Source: Chaetoceros tenuissimus (lineage: Eukaryota > Bacillariophyta > Thalassiosirophyceae > Chaetocerotales > Chaetocerotaceae). Taken from it: 64,000 bases of DNA. Position 1 is the stretch's first letter. Every line of letters starts with the position of its first letter. Below, piece after piece: positions 51,972-60,559 of the stretch. Below the pieces are notes generated by a model. It was not told the DNA's origin. It searched no databases and saw only the letters and a program-made list of their open reading frames with translations. The stretch lies in NCBI GenBank assembly GCA_021927905.1, contig BLLK01000074.1:682001-746000 (forward strand), written 5' to 3'. Both the position numbers and the translations under genes were made by a program.

Positions 51972-53885
51972 ATGACGACACAGGACCACCAATGCGAAAA
52001 CTTCACACAATTTTTGAGGAGTACAGAAAAGACCACTTCAAAATATATCAATATGTCAGAAGAGGGGGCACCACTAGCTTCCTCATCTGCTGAGGCATCA
52101 TCAGGTTCCAATGAAAGTCAGAAGAATTGTTGCCTTTCGAACAAGTTCCGACTTGCCAACAATGATGCAACAGGGTTTCTTTATCAAGTAAGTGCTCTAG
52201 GCAGCATTGTTGTTTAACCCATATTCCATATTTCATCTCACATATGATGATCATTATAGAGATGCGCCTCTGGACCGATCATCATGAGTAACATCTTCTT
52301 GAGTTCTGCACTCATCACTCTTGCAAAGATGGAGCTTGGCTGTGATGAAGTCGGGGAAGAATGTGGCAGAATCTATGGTTACAAACCATCGTCATTGATT
52401 ACAAATATGGCAGTATTCACAGGTCTTCTAACTGCATGCTTCATGCCAATCATCGGAGCCATCACTGATCACACTGATCATAGACGTGCGCTCGGTATTT
52501 TTGCGAGCGTCCTTTTGGTCACTATTCAAGCGACTCAGATTGGAACTGTTGAATCTACCTGGTTTATAATGGCTATTTTACAAGCATTCAATGGGTGTAT
52601 TTATGAGATTATGACTTTGTGCAGTTATGCTTATTTTCCTGAAATCCAAGCAACAGTTTCTGAAAAGGTCTATCAGTGGTACTCGTCCCTTTATATGATT
52701 GCAATGTTTGGAAATGAAGTTTGTAAGTATATACCTTTTTGTCTTTTCACACTTTGAAACATTCGGAGTAAAAACACTAAGAAATTTTGTTTTCGTAGTC
52801 TTTCTCCTCATCATGGCAGTAGTCACCATCGTGCTCAAAACTTCCGGTAGGTCACTTTAGAGTTCAAAAATGCATTTCAATCAATGTAGAAACTAATTCC
52901 TTTGTCTTATTTTATCATAGATGGAATGACAGCGCAAATTTCGCAAGCACTTAGTGCAGTTCTATCTGGAATCTACTTTTACTTTGCTTGGTACTTTTTC
53001 ACAAAGAAGGAGAAAAAGTCTGAATTGCCTGAGAGTGGTAATCTCATTATTACTCCTTTTACTCAAATATTCGCAACTGCGAGAGGGTTGAATAAACATT
53101 ACCCAAGAACGGTTGGACTTTACTTCGTGGCATGTATGTTCACTGCAGCCGCAGTTGATAGTTTCACCACTATCAGTGTAACGTATATGAATGAAGTATT
53201 GGACTTCAGCGCTATGCAGTTGAATATCATGTTTTTGATTGTCTTGATATTTTCATTACCTGGTTCTTGGTTCGCGAACTGGATTGGAACAAAGATTGGA
53301 GTCTTGGCTGCATTCAAGCTTCAATTGGCTTCATTTATTGCACTTAACTTTGTAGCATTCTTGACATTGACAGATCCAAGTAAAAGTACGGTAGCATACT
53401 TCTTTGGAGCATGTTGGGGATTTTGGATAGGATGGTATTATCCAATGGCAAATTTTGTTTACTCCATGATTGTACCACAAGGTCAGGAGTCCGAACTAGC
53501 AGGTTTCTACCTCTACTGTACTCATATTTTGACGGCTTTGCCTCCATTTATCTTCACGTTCATGAACGAAGCAGATGTTAATCTCAAGTGGGGAGGCATC
53601 CATCTTAATATTTACCTCTTCATTGGTTTGGTCCTGATACAATTAATGCTTCCTTGGGATGAATGTCTTGAAGCTGCACAGGTAAACAGATTGAAGAAGA
53701 AGTCTAAGGAAAACAAATTGAAGAAGAAGTCTAAGGAAACTTCGCTCAGAAGACGCATTCCAAATGATAATGAGGACTCTGTTAATGTTAGACGCATTCC
53801 AAATGATAATGAGGACTCTGTTAATGTTGACGTGAATCAGAAATCCGAAATTGATGAGGATGGCAAGGATAACGATGACGTTTAG
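51972..53885 (+). CDS. Atg22/UMF1-like major facilitator transporter, four exons
   Basis: Exons 51972-52187, 52260-52722, 52799-52846 and 52921-53885 join in frame to 563 residues (536 if translation starts at 52053, MSEEGAPL). Introns of 72-76 bp begin GTAAGT or GTAGGT and end in TAG. Exon 3 is only 48 bp. About 11-12 membrane helices. Typical features of this group: RCASGPIIMSNIFLSSAL, TGLLTACFMPIIGAITDHTDHRRALG, QAFNGCIYEI, and late GACWGFWIGWYYPMANFVYSMIVPQ. Atg22 relatives export amino acids from the vacuole after autophagy; the substrate here is unknown. The cytosolic tail is charged and carries tandem copies of LKKKSKE and of RRIPNDNEDSVNV. Confidence 0.82.
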
Positions 53886-54168
53886 AGATTTCACTTGACG
53901 TGTAGTGGTTTAAGCGAAATTATAAAAACTCGATTTCGAATTTGCATATTTTGTATTTTGTAATTGTGAGCAGAACTACGGAATCTTTCATTCAAGAAGA
54001 GAAATGTTCTTTCCTATCTACTTGATCCTGAGATCTTGCTCAAGTAAACTGAATGAACTAGTTTCAAAACATTGTATAATCGAATAGCTCTGGCTAATCT
54101 TGAATATCCTATTTTTATCTGCTAAACATATACATAATCTCCGACTCTACGCGTCTGTTGTTCTTCAC
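53886..54168. other. Short convergent intergenic region
   Basis: 3' flanks of two convergent genes; nothing else is seen. Confidence 0.4.
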
Positions 54169-55224
54169 TTATTTCAATCCATCGAGGTAGTTATTTGAAA
54201 AGATTGGCTTTGGCTCTTGAATGAAATCAACTGATGCTTCCTTCTCTTCTTCAGCAACACGTGCTCTTACGGATTCAAAATATGCTAGTCTTTGTTTTAT
54301 CTTTTCATCTTCGTCGGTAGTTTCTTCAACAACAATGGATGGTGTAGGAGAGACATTCTTCGATACAGACTCAAAGTAAGCCAATCTCTGCTTTTCCTGA
54401 TCTTCCTCCGTCTGTTCCATTGAAGTAGAGGTAGTCACATCCTTTGCAGCTGCCTTAAGAAGAGGTATCTCAATCTTTTGCTTCCCTAGAAATGAAACAA
54501 AGTTACTAGCAACTTCCGCAGTCTTTTGCTGAAATTCAGGCGATTTCACAGTTTCAACTGCAATCTCCATAGAATCAACGGTGAAATCAATCGCACCGGA
54601 TGAAAACTTTTTCCAAGCGGAGAAAAATTCGTCAATGGCGTCCTCATCAGGATTACTAATTTTATGAGAAGTATAGGATGTAATTTCATGTGCTACACGA
54701 ATCAAATCTTCTTTGTTCTGGATAGAGTCTGAGAATTGATGATAGGTTTCATTCCATAGTCTAACCTTTTCTTCAAGAGTTACCTTCTTCTCAATTGAAG
54801 AAGCTTTAGTGGGGTTTTCACCTGCGGATAGGAATATATTTTCAAGTTCAGCAGGATCAATTTCAATAGAAAGTTTACGTGCGAGTTCTTCAAGGACAAC
54901 AGTGTCAATTTCAGTTTCACTAGCTTGTTTGGTTTCAGGAACGGAGAGAGCAGATTGTACAGTGACTGAATTCATCATGGAGATGGCTTCATCTACTGAT
55001 TTCATGATATTCTCTACCTCTTTTGAAGTAGCGGCATCAGCAATAGCTTCTTCTTTTCCATCAACAGTCTTTTGTGTTGGAGTCCAGAGTCCACCATCCG
55101 ATTCTCTTGGATCAATGTAGTGAAGACGTGATGAAGCACATCTCGAGTTACTCTGCACAGGAGAGAAAGCCTCAGTTGCTGGAGCACTGATGACAGCTGC
55201 GATGATTGCTGTTGAAATCTTCAT
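54169..55224 (-). CDS. Plastid-targeted or secreted protein of unknown function
   Basis: Protein of 351 residues. The start MKISTAIIAAVISAPATEAFSP is a signal peptide ending in an 'A-F-S-P' motif that fits diatom plastid targeting (Phe right after the cleavage site). The body is hydrophilic and helical, rich in Glu, Ser, Val and Lys. The motif KQRLAYFESV occurs twice (about residues 280 and 312). The extreme C-terminus is FSNNYLDGLK, and I recall similar 'YLD.L' ends in other diatom plastid proteins. No known domain. It is likely a lumen or stroma protein; 'secreted' remains possible. Single exon, convergent with the transporter gene. Confidence 0.6.
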   Translation of the reverse strand: MKISTAIIAAVISAPATEAFSPVQSNSRCASSRLHYIDPRESDGGLWTPTQKTVDGKEEAIADAATSKEVENIMKSVDEAISMMNSVTVQSALSVPETKQASETEIDTVVLEELARKLSIEIDPAELENIFLSAGENPTKASSIEKKVTLEEKVRLWNETYHQFSDSIQNKEDLIRVAHEITSYTSHKISNPDEDAIDEFFSAWKKFSSGAIDFTVDSMEIAVETVKSPEFQQKTAEVASNFVSFLGKQKIEIPLLKAAAKDVTTSTSMEQTEEDQEKQRLAYFESVSKNVSPTPSIVVEETTDEDEKIKQRLAYFESVRARVAEEEKEASVDFIQEPKPIFSNNYLDGLK

Positions 55225-55399
55225 GATATTTTTAATTCGTTATTGTTTCTATATATTTGAAATAAATGAGTAAAGATGGATGCTTTTGTATTGAATTGAG
55301 AAAGAAACAAAAACACATAACAGCCATTTTAGTCCCATCTTTTCAAAAAGGAGGAAGAAAATAACGATGGCAAAGATGGGACTGAAATAAAACGTTCAT
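55225..55399. other. Short intergenic stretch
   Basis: 5' flank of the plastid-targeted protein; the relic of a glycosyltransferase begins to its right. Confidence 0.35.
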
Positions 55400-55621
55400 A
55401 CAGATCCATCGTTCCAAAGCATGACTATGTGTTCTATTGATGAATACCTCGTCTTTCAAGAGGATGGACCACAGTTGGATACAGTGCACGATCTTATTGA
55501 TGAATATCTTCATTCGTTTGACTATGGTGGTGTCCTTGTCATGAATTGGATGTATTTTAGAAGCGCAAATAGAACAGTCTATTCACCAGTACCAGTCCTC
55601 ATGAAGAGGCAATGTTTATGA
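55400..55621 (+). pseudogene. Relic of a GT92/DUF23-type glycosyltransferase
   Basis: The plus-strand frame reads SIDEYLVFQED, DTVHDLIDEYL, YGGVLVMNWMYF and SANRTVYSPVPVL. This resembles the stretch in GT92-like enzymes where a 'DxDEF/Y' motif is followed by 'NW..FG.....' and 'VlkRF'. Here the first Asp of the motif is Ser, the frame ends at once with KRQCL and TGA, and no other domain part is intact. Sequence to about 55830 may hold further scrambled remnants. Confidence 0.45.
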
Positions 55622-55873
55622 TAAGTTTGCGAGAAATAGGCTTGACCTGTAACGATTTCTTAAGAGCTCTAACACACTAGCCATAGGTGACAACTTTAGC
55701 AAAGACAAGTAAGTTCGTTGAAGCGCAGAGTCCGTACTCTGTCCTTGTCGATGAAAACTGAAATACATTAGAACCAAGTACTCCAGGTGCTCGGGCCAAA
55801 TTATCGAAAACAAGGGCAAGCATTGGTGCGTTACTGTATCATTATAAATTCATGAGTGATAAAGAACAAATAT
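55622..55873. other. Short non-coding region
   Basis: Between the glycosyltransferase relic and the acidic-family fragment; no clear feature. Confidence 0.35.
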
Positions 55874-56265
55874 TCAAGCAATGCCATCGTGGAAATGTCG
55901 ATGAAGCTTGGCTTCCAGCAAATGATCATAACTACCACCATTGTTGTTGAAATCTGAATCATCCAAAGAATCAAATGAATAATCCAAGTTTTTGGCACAA
56001 TACTCGAGGAAGGATGCTGATATAAGTAGCATACCGTTACTATTTCTTTCGGCTTTTTGTCGTTCTACGTCCGCTTTCATGGTGGGTTTGATGAAAGATG
56101 AAGAGGCAATTGAGGACGAGGATCGTGAGAAAGCTATTGTTAGAAAGATTCCAATTTAAATGGCGACGAGTAGAGGGTGCTTCCACCTTTCCAAGTTCGA
56201 ATGGGATTACATAAAGTTGACATGCTAGTACTTGACTCTGAGTCTTCGTCATCGGAGTAGTCCAT
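55874..56265 (-). pseudogene. Small acidic-family gene broken by a frameshift (copy 3)
   Basis: From the ATG at 56265 the frame reads MDYSDDEDSESSTSMSTLCN to KLESF and stops. After a one-base shift it continues TIAFSRSSSSIASSSFIKPT and then MKADVERQKAERNSNGMLLI to HRHFHDGIA and the stop at 55874, about 130 residues. The 5' flank (TTTAGTTTATAAATG, 56284-56298) closely matches the flank of the acidic gene at 58195 (TTTAGTTTATAATG), so I place it in the same family. The body is diverged, and an unseen intron is an alternative to decay. Confidence 0.4.
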
Positions 56266-56605
56266 TGAACTGGCAATAATTGTTTAGTTTATAAATGAAA
56301 AAGTTTTTATAGATGGAAAGATTTTCGTAGATATTTTTTGGTTCTGTAGGTCTTGCATAACGCAGGAACAAAAGTAGGTATCATGTACGCAGGATAGTGA
56401 AGAAGATATGCTGATATGCTTCAAACAAAATAAGACAAAAGTGAAACCTTTTGCTTCTAGGGAGAAATGATTATGATCTTCAATTAAGTGTATAGAATTA
56501 GATGGAACAAATATTATGGAACCTCATACACCCTGCTACTGCTTCTTTCTCGCTTCTTGTTACTGCTCAACTCGGGCAAGCTTTCTAATACATGTTTCCT
56601 TATGG
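56266..56605. other. Intergenic, shared upstream sequence
   Basis: Upstream of copy 3. The segment at 56280-56318 matches 58197-58238. The rest is plain AT-rich DNA; the plus-strand frame 56516-56746 is not supported. Confidence 0.4.
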
Positions 56606-58195
56606 CTATGCTTGTTGATCCATTTCATCTATCGTAAGTGCAGCACAATTCTGGAGAACGTCCTGAGACAAGTAACTTTCAAGGACTTGCAAATTTTGAA
56701 GTATTTCATCTTTCATTTTATATTCAAACTCGAAATTTGTCTGTAACAGCTTTTCCATGAGATGAGTAATACGAGCCCTGCAATTTCCTTCAAAAATCCA
56801 TACAAGAATTACTTTTGAAACCATTTGACAATATGGTGACGGATCAGGTTCCTGCAATGCTTGTTCTACGGGTGCTATCTTCTTTTGTAGAAGCAAGATG
56901 TTTGCAAGACAATCACCAATGCTTTTCATTTGAGTGCAATGACGAGTCTCTAGTAACTCAAAGAGCTTTGGTTTATGTTCTTTGTTGGAGCTAATGATAT
57001 CTTTGCAACCATCGCTCGAACTTAAATCAACTTTGTTTGATTGAAGAATTTTATTTTCAGCTAATTCTTCTTCGTCGATATTACTGCTGTCATCAGAATC
57101 TGAATCGCCTTCAAGACTTTCAATTTCTTCTGCAGCTTCTTCATAGCAAGCGACAAAATTCATAATGTCATTCTCTCTCTTTTCGTTTTCCTGTTCATTA
57201 TCTAGTACTCTTTCACTTGTCAGTACATCCTTCAGAGTTTCAAGCAGTACTTCTCTTCCCTTCCACGTCTTGACAGCTACTTCAAAGGAGTCATGCTCTT
57301 TCATGGTATTCTTTTTCAAATCATCAATAAGTGTATCAACATTTCCCCAAAAGCCATTATCAATCATCATATAAATCGACATTTTCCGAAATTCTAGTTC
57401 ATAGTCCAGTAGCGGTTCCACTTCGACATCAAAGTCTGAATCAATGGAAGAAGCACTATAAGTAGAATCATCAAAATGGGGATTCATCAAAATGGGGATT
57501 CCAAAATTGGGATTCAGCCGGGGCGGTGGGTTTCTATTTTGATGCAGTTCACCCATAAGAGCTTCTTCACGATGACTAGCAAGTGTTTCTCTTCTATATT
57601 CTTGTTGATCCTCTTCACGTCTCGAAGAAGGATTATCAATACGACTAAGCATTTCCCTAACCCTAACTCGCACTCGCTGGAGCCTGGAAACAGGCATTGA
57701 ATCTGAATCAGAACTATTGTGACGTTGTTGTAAACCAGGCATCCCCCCATAGTATGATGAATCATCGTCACTGGAATCAGATGGATAAATGCGTCTTCTG
57801 GGACGAATGTCATCTTCACTACTCTCAGAATCGTCGCTTGATTCCGGTATTCGATTCATAAGATTTGGCATGCTACCGCTAGAATCACTATCGCTGCTGC
57901 TGTCATCATTTCCCCTATTGTCATCATTAGTAGGGGGTCCGTCACTAGAGTCGCCTTCACTTCCAAAGTCATTTGACCGAAACTGTGCTTGAGGAATCGG
58001 TGGATGATTGTACAAATTCTGGTTTTCATTCATATTTGAAGCGTTTCCTCTTCTGTTGTTTGGAGCCAGTCCAGGGATACTATCTTCCGCACTACTTGAT
58101 CCACAGGAATAGGAGTCTTCATCAGATGAATCATCGTAGTCACTTCTTGAGCTATTTCCTCTATCTACCAATGCAGGGCAATCCTCGTCACTCAT
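56606..58195 (-). CDS. Acidic Ser/Asp-rich protein, copy 1
   Basis: Protein of 529 residues. The first ~200 are very rich in Ser and Asp and carry repeats of a short motif close to 'PxLxxRxxSSxSDS' (CPALVDRGNSSRSDYD, MPNLMNRIPESSDDS, MPGLQQRHNSSDSDS). The rest is helical with DSTYSASSIDSDF, VEPLLDYELEFRKM and MIDNGFWGNVDTLIDDLKKN. These segments are shared with 58538-60070, so the two are paralogues in tandem. Not recognised beyond the family; the acidic start could bind basic partners such as histones, but this is a guess. No signal peptide or membrane segment. Single exon. Confidence 0.6.
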   Translation of the reverse strand: MSDEDCPALVDRGNSSRSDYDDSSDEDSYSCGSSSAEDSIPGLAPNNRRGNASNMNENQNLYNHPPIPQAQFRSNDFGSEGDSSDGPPTNDDNRGNDDSSSDSDSSGSMPNLMNRIPESSDDSESSEDDIRPRRRIYPSDSSDDDSSYYGGMPGLQQRHNSSDSDSMPVSRLQRVRVRVREMLSRIDNPSSRREEDQQEYRRETLASHREEALMGELHQNRNPPPRLNPNFGIPILMNPHFDDSTYSASSIDSDFDVEVEPLLDYELEFRKMSIYMMIDNGFWGNVDTLIDDLKKNTMKEHDSFEVAVKTWKGREVLLETLKDVLTSERVLDNEQENEKRENDIMNFVACYEEAAEEIESLEGDSDSDDSSNIDEEELAENKILQSNKVDLSSSDGCKDIISSNKEHKPKLFELLETRHCTQMKSIGDCLANILLLQKKIAPVEQALQEPDPSPYCQMVSKVILVWIFEGNCRARITHLMEKLLQTNFEFEYKMKDEILQNLQVLESYLSQDVLQNCAALTIDEMDQQA

Positions 58196-58537
58196 TCTGT
58201 TTTAGTTTATAATGAGAAAGTTTCGATCATATATGGAGTTATGATACACCTTTTAATAATAAGATGAAAAAGATAGCTCTCTCTGTCTCTCTCTCTCTTT
58301 CACTCATTTGAGAGCAGATAGGTCATGCATGCAAAACATGTCCACAAAAAAAAACGTACTTGGGTATTTCGTTGTGGATTACTATCTCCGTATGATTCAT
58401 ACGTACGTGCGTACGTAATTATTAATATCGCAGTGATGAATAGTAAAACAATCACATGTATGTATTACAATAATCTTTAGAAACTATGATACTCGAGCGC
58501 TATAAGTTCTGCACTCAGTATTTAGTTCATTCATGCA
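58196..58537. other. Intergenic between the acidic paralogues
   Basis: Holds a (CT)n microsatellite (58274-58302) and a GTACGTAC-like palindromic stretch near 58400-58418. Probable promoter of copy 1 and 3' flank of copy 2. Confidence 0.45.
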
Positions 58538-60070
58538 TCAGTCCAAATTCCCATTTCGTGCATTAGTCCTCAATGGGTTCAGCGTAGAATCATAAGAAGT
58601 TCCATCCTCGTCAATGTGAATCATACGATTCTCAAGTACATCCTCATCCAAGAATCTTGCAAAAGATGTTAAATCTTGTACTAGTTTCTGCGCAACAAAC
58701 ACTTGGCTCTCATCTTGTTGCTCATCTTGCTGCTCATCTTTTGTATTCAACTCCATCTTGGAATGCAATAGGCTATCCATGAGTAATCCAATACGTTGCT
58801 TTACTTCTCCTGCAAGGACCCATGCAAGAACATTCTTAGAGATCATTTGACAATAGCTCTCACCAGTTTCTGTATTAAGTTCGTGCAATGATGTGTCAAG
58901 TTCCGGCAATGATGTAATTTTCTCAAAATCATCTTTATCCTTGAGGTAAGCTCGCTTTCTTTGCAATAAGTTGATTTTCTCAAGAACAAGTTCCATTTCT
59001 TTTTGAATCAATTCCATGTGACAGTTTCGAAGTTCGCTTTGCTCATCATTGTTGGACTTTGAAGCTAATGCAGTTTTCACCAATGTCGTTAGCTCTGTTG
59101 CAGTTTCCACAGTACTTTTTCGTACCACGATGGAAGCATCGCGGTGAATTCTTGTTTGACCCTCGTTTTCGTTGGGAATGTATTGCATCAAAGGAGGTAA
59201 TGAGCTCAATGAGTTATCATCATCGTCGCTCTCAGAAGCACTGGATGAATCTTCACTTGACACAAGATCATCAATATCTGACTCGTCCTCATTGCCAGAT
59301 TCTACTTCGTCATCATTGTAGCTGTCATCAGAATCAGAATCGCCTTCTAGACCATCAATTTCTTCGATAGCATCTTCAAAACAAGTGACAAAGTTCATAA
59401 TGTCATTCTCTCTGTTTTCTTTTTGCTCTTCAGTTTTTAGAAATCTATTTCTTGTCAGCATCCCCTCTAGAATTGCAAGACACATTTCTCTTCCCCTCCA
59501 ATTCTTTATTATTTCTTTTAATGCATCAGGTTTCTCGCAGTCCTTTTGCAAATGAAGAATACGTGCATCAATATTTCCCCCGAAGCCATGTTCAATCATC
59601 ATGTGAATCACCATTTTACGAAATTCTAGTTCAGGGTCAAGAAGCGGTTCCACATCGACATCCGTAAAATCTGAATCAATGGAAGAAGCACTATAAGTAG
59701 AATCATCAAACATTCCATCCATATAATACACATTCATTCTCATTCTAATGTCACCGAGCATATCCATTAAATTATTTTGAAAATGCATTTGTGGTGCATC
59801 ACGAAAAAGACTTCTGTCGATTAATCTATGAAAGTCATATTCAATAAGATCAGGAACACTGCTGTCAGAAGCTAAATCAGGAAGACTCTCCGGTGTTTCT
59901 CTTCCTGATCGTTGTTCTCGGGCAGCCATTGCTCTTGATTCTGCGCGTGTGACTAGCCGTGGCATACTACCAAAACTATTGGAATCATCGGATGGTGCTG
60001 AATCGGAGTAAAAGGACGAGTCTCCTCGTTCTACCAGAGGAGGAATGCTGCTGTCATCTTCGTCATTCAT
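58538..60070 (-). CDS. Acidic Ser/Asp-rich protein, copy 2
   Basis: Protein of 510 residues, paralogue of 56606-58195. The acidic start has the same motif (IPPLVERGDSSFYSDS, SMPRLVTRAESRA). The shared core shows DSTYSASSIDSDF, VEPLLDPELEFRKMVIHMMIEHGFGGNID, NDIMNFVTCFEDAIEEIDGLEGDSDSDDS and SYCQMISKNVLAWVL. Later parts differ in length, and DEQQDEQQDE shows slippage. A TGACGTCA palindrome lies at 60277-60284, 207 bp before the ATG. Function unknown; both copies are open throughout, so both are likely expressed. Confidence 0.6.
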   Translation of the reverse strand: MNDEDDSSIPPLVERGDSSFYSDSAPSDDSNSFGSMPRLVTRAESRAMAAREQRSGRETPESLPDLASDSSVPDLIEYDFHRLIDRSLFRDAPQMHFQNNLMDMLGDIRMRMNVYYMDGMFDDSTYSASSIDSDFTDVDVEPLLDPELEFRKMVIHMMIEHGFGGNIDARILHLQKDCEKPDALKEIIKNWRGREMCLAILEGMLTRNRFLKTEEQKENRENDIMNFVTCFEDAIEEIDGLEGDSDSDDSYNDDEVESGNEDESDIDDLVSSEDSSSASESDDDDNSLSSLPPLMQYIPNENEGQTRIHRDASIVVRKSTVETATELTTLVKTALASKSNNDEQSELRNCHMELIQKEMELVLEKINLLQRKRAYLKDKDDFEKITSLPELDTSLHELNTETGESYCQMISKNVLAWVLAGEVKQRIGLLMDSLLHSKMELNTKDEQQDEQQDESQVFVAQKLVQDLTSFARFLDEDVLENRMIHIDEDGTSYDSTLNPLRTNARNGNLD

Positions 60071-60559
60071 TCTTTTTTATGAATAGATTTGAAATTCAGA
60101 TAAGTTTTTGAATTTCAAATTATTGTAAAGCGTTTGATAAGTTATGATTGAATTGAAAGATATGCAAACAATGAAATAGCACTTCTCTCACACATACCAT
60201 GAACAAACATGAACATTTGAACTAAACATGTACGTACAAACCATACCACTGTACGCGGAAAAATATGTGTCAAACATGACGTCATTATAGCCGCTATTTC
60301 ATCCCTATCGAGTTGGGAAGATATTTGTAAATTCGTCATTGGATATGAATATAGTTTCAATAAGACAACACTTTACGTTGGGATACCTCGTTTATCCATT
60401 CACTTTCTAGTACTAATTTGGTAATTATTATTTTTACTTTTCAACATGTACAAAATTAATGGCAATATTCCTAGCGTTGTTTCTTGCGTGTATGATGTAA
60501 ATAAGTGCCGTAAATTCGAATACAAGTTATCATGCATCACGATAGACTTTATTCTGACT
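60071..60559. other. Promoter of acidic copy 2 and 3' flank of the next gene
   Basis: No gene is seen. Contains TGACGTCA at 60277-60284 and AT-rich DNA. The minus-strand frame 60400-60699 overlaps the real gene's end and is a shadow. Confidence 0.45.

Noticed and set aside
58274-58302. CT-rich run as a promoter initiator element
   Set aside because: It is simple-sequence DNA; no evidence of function.
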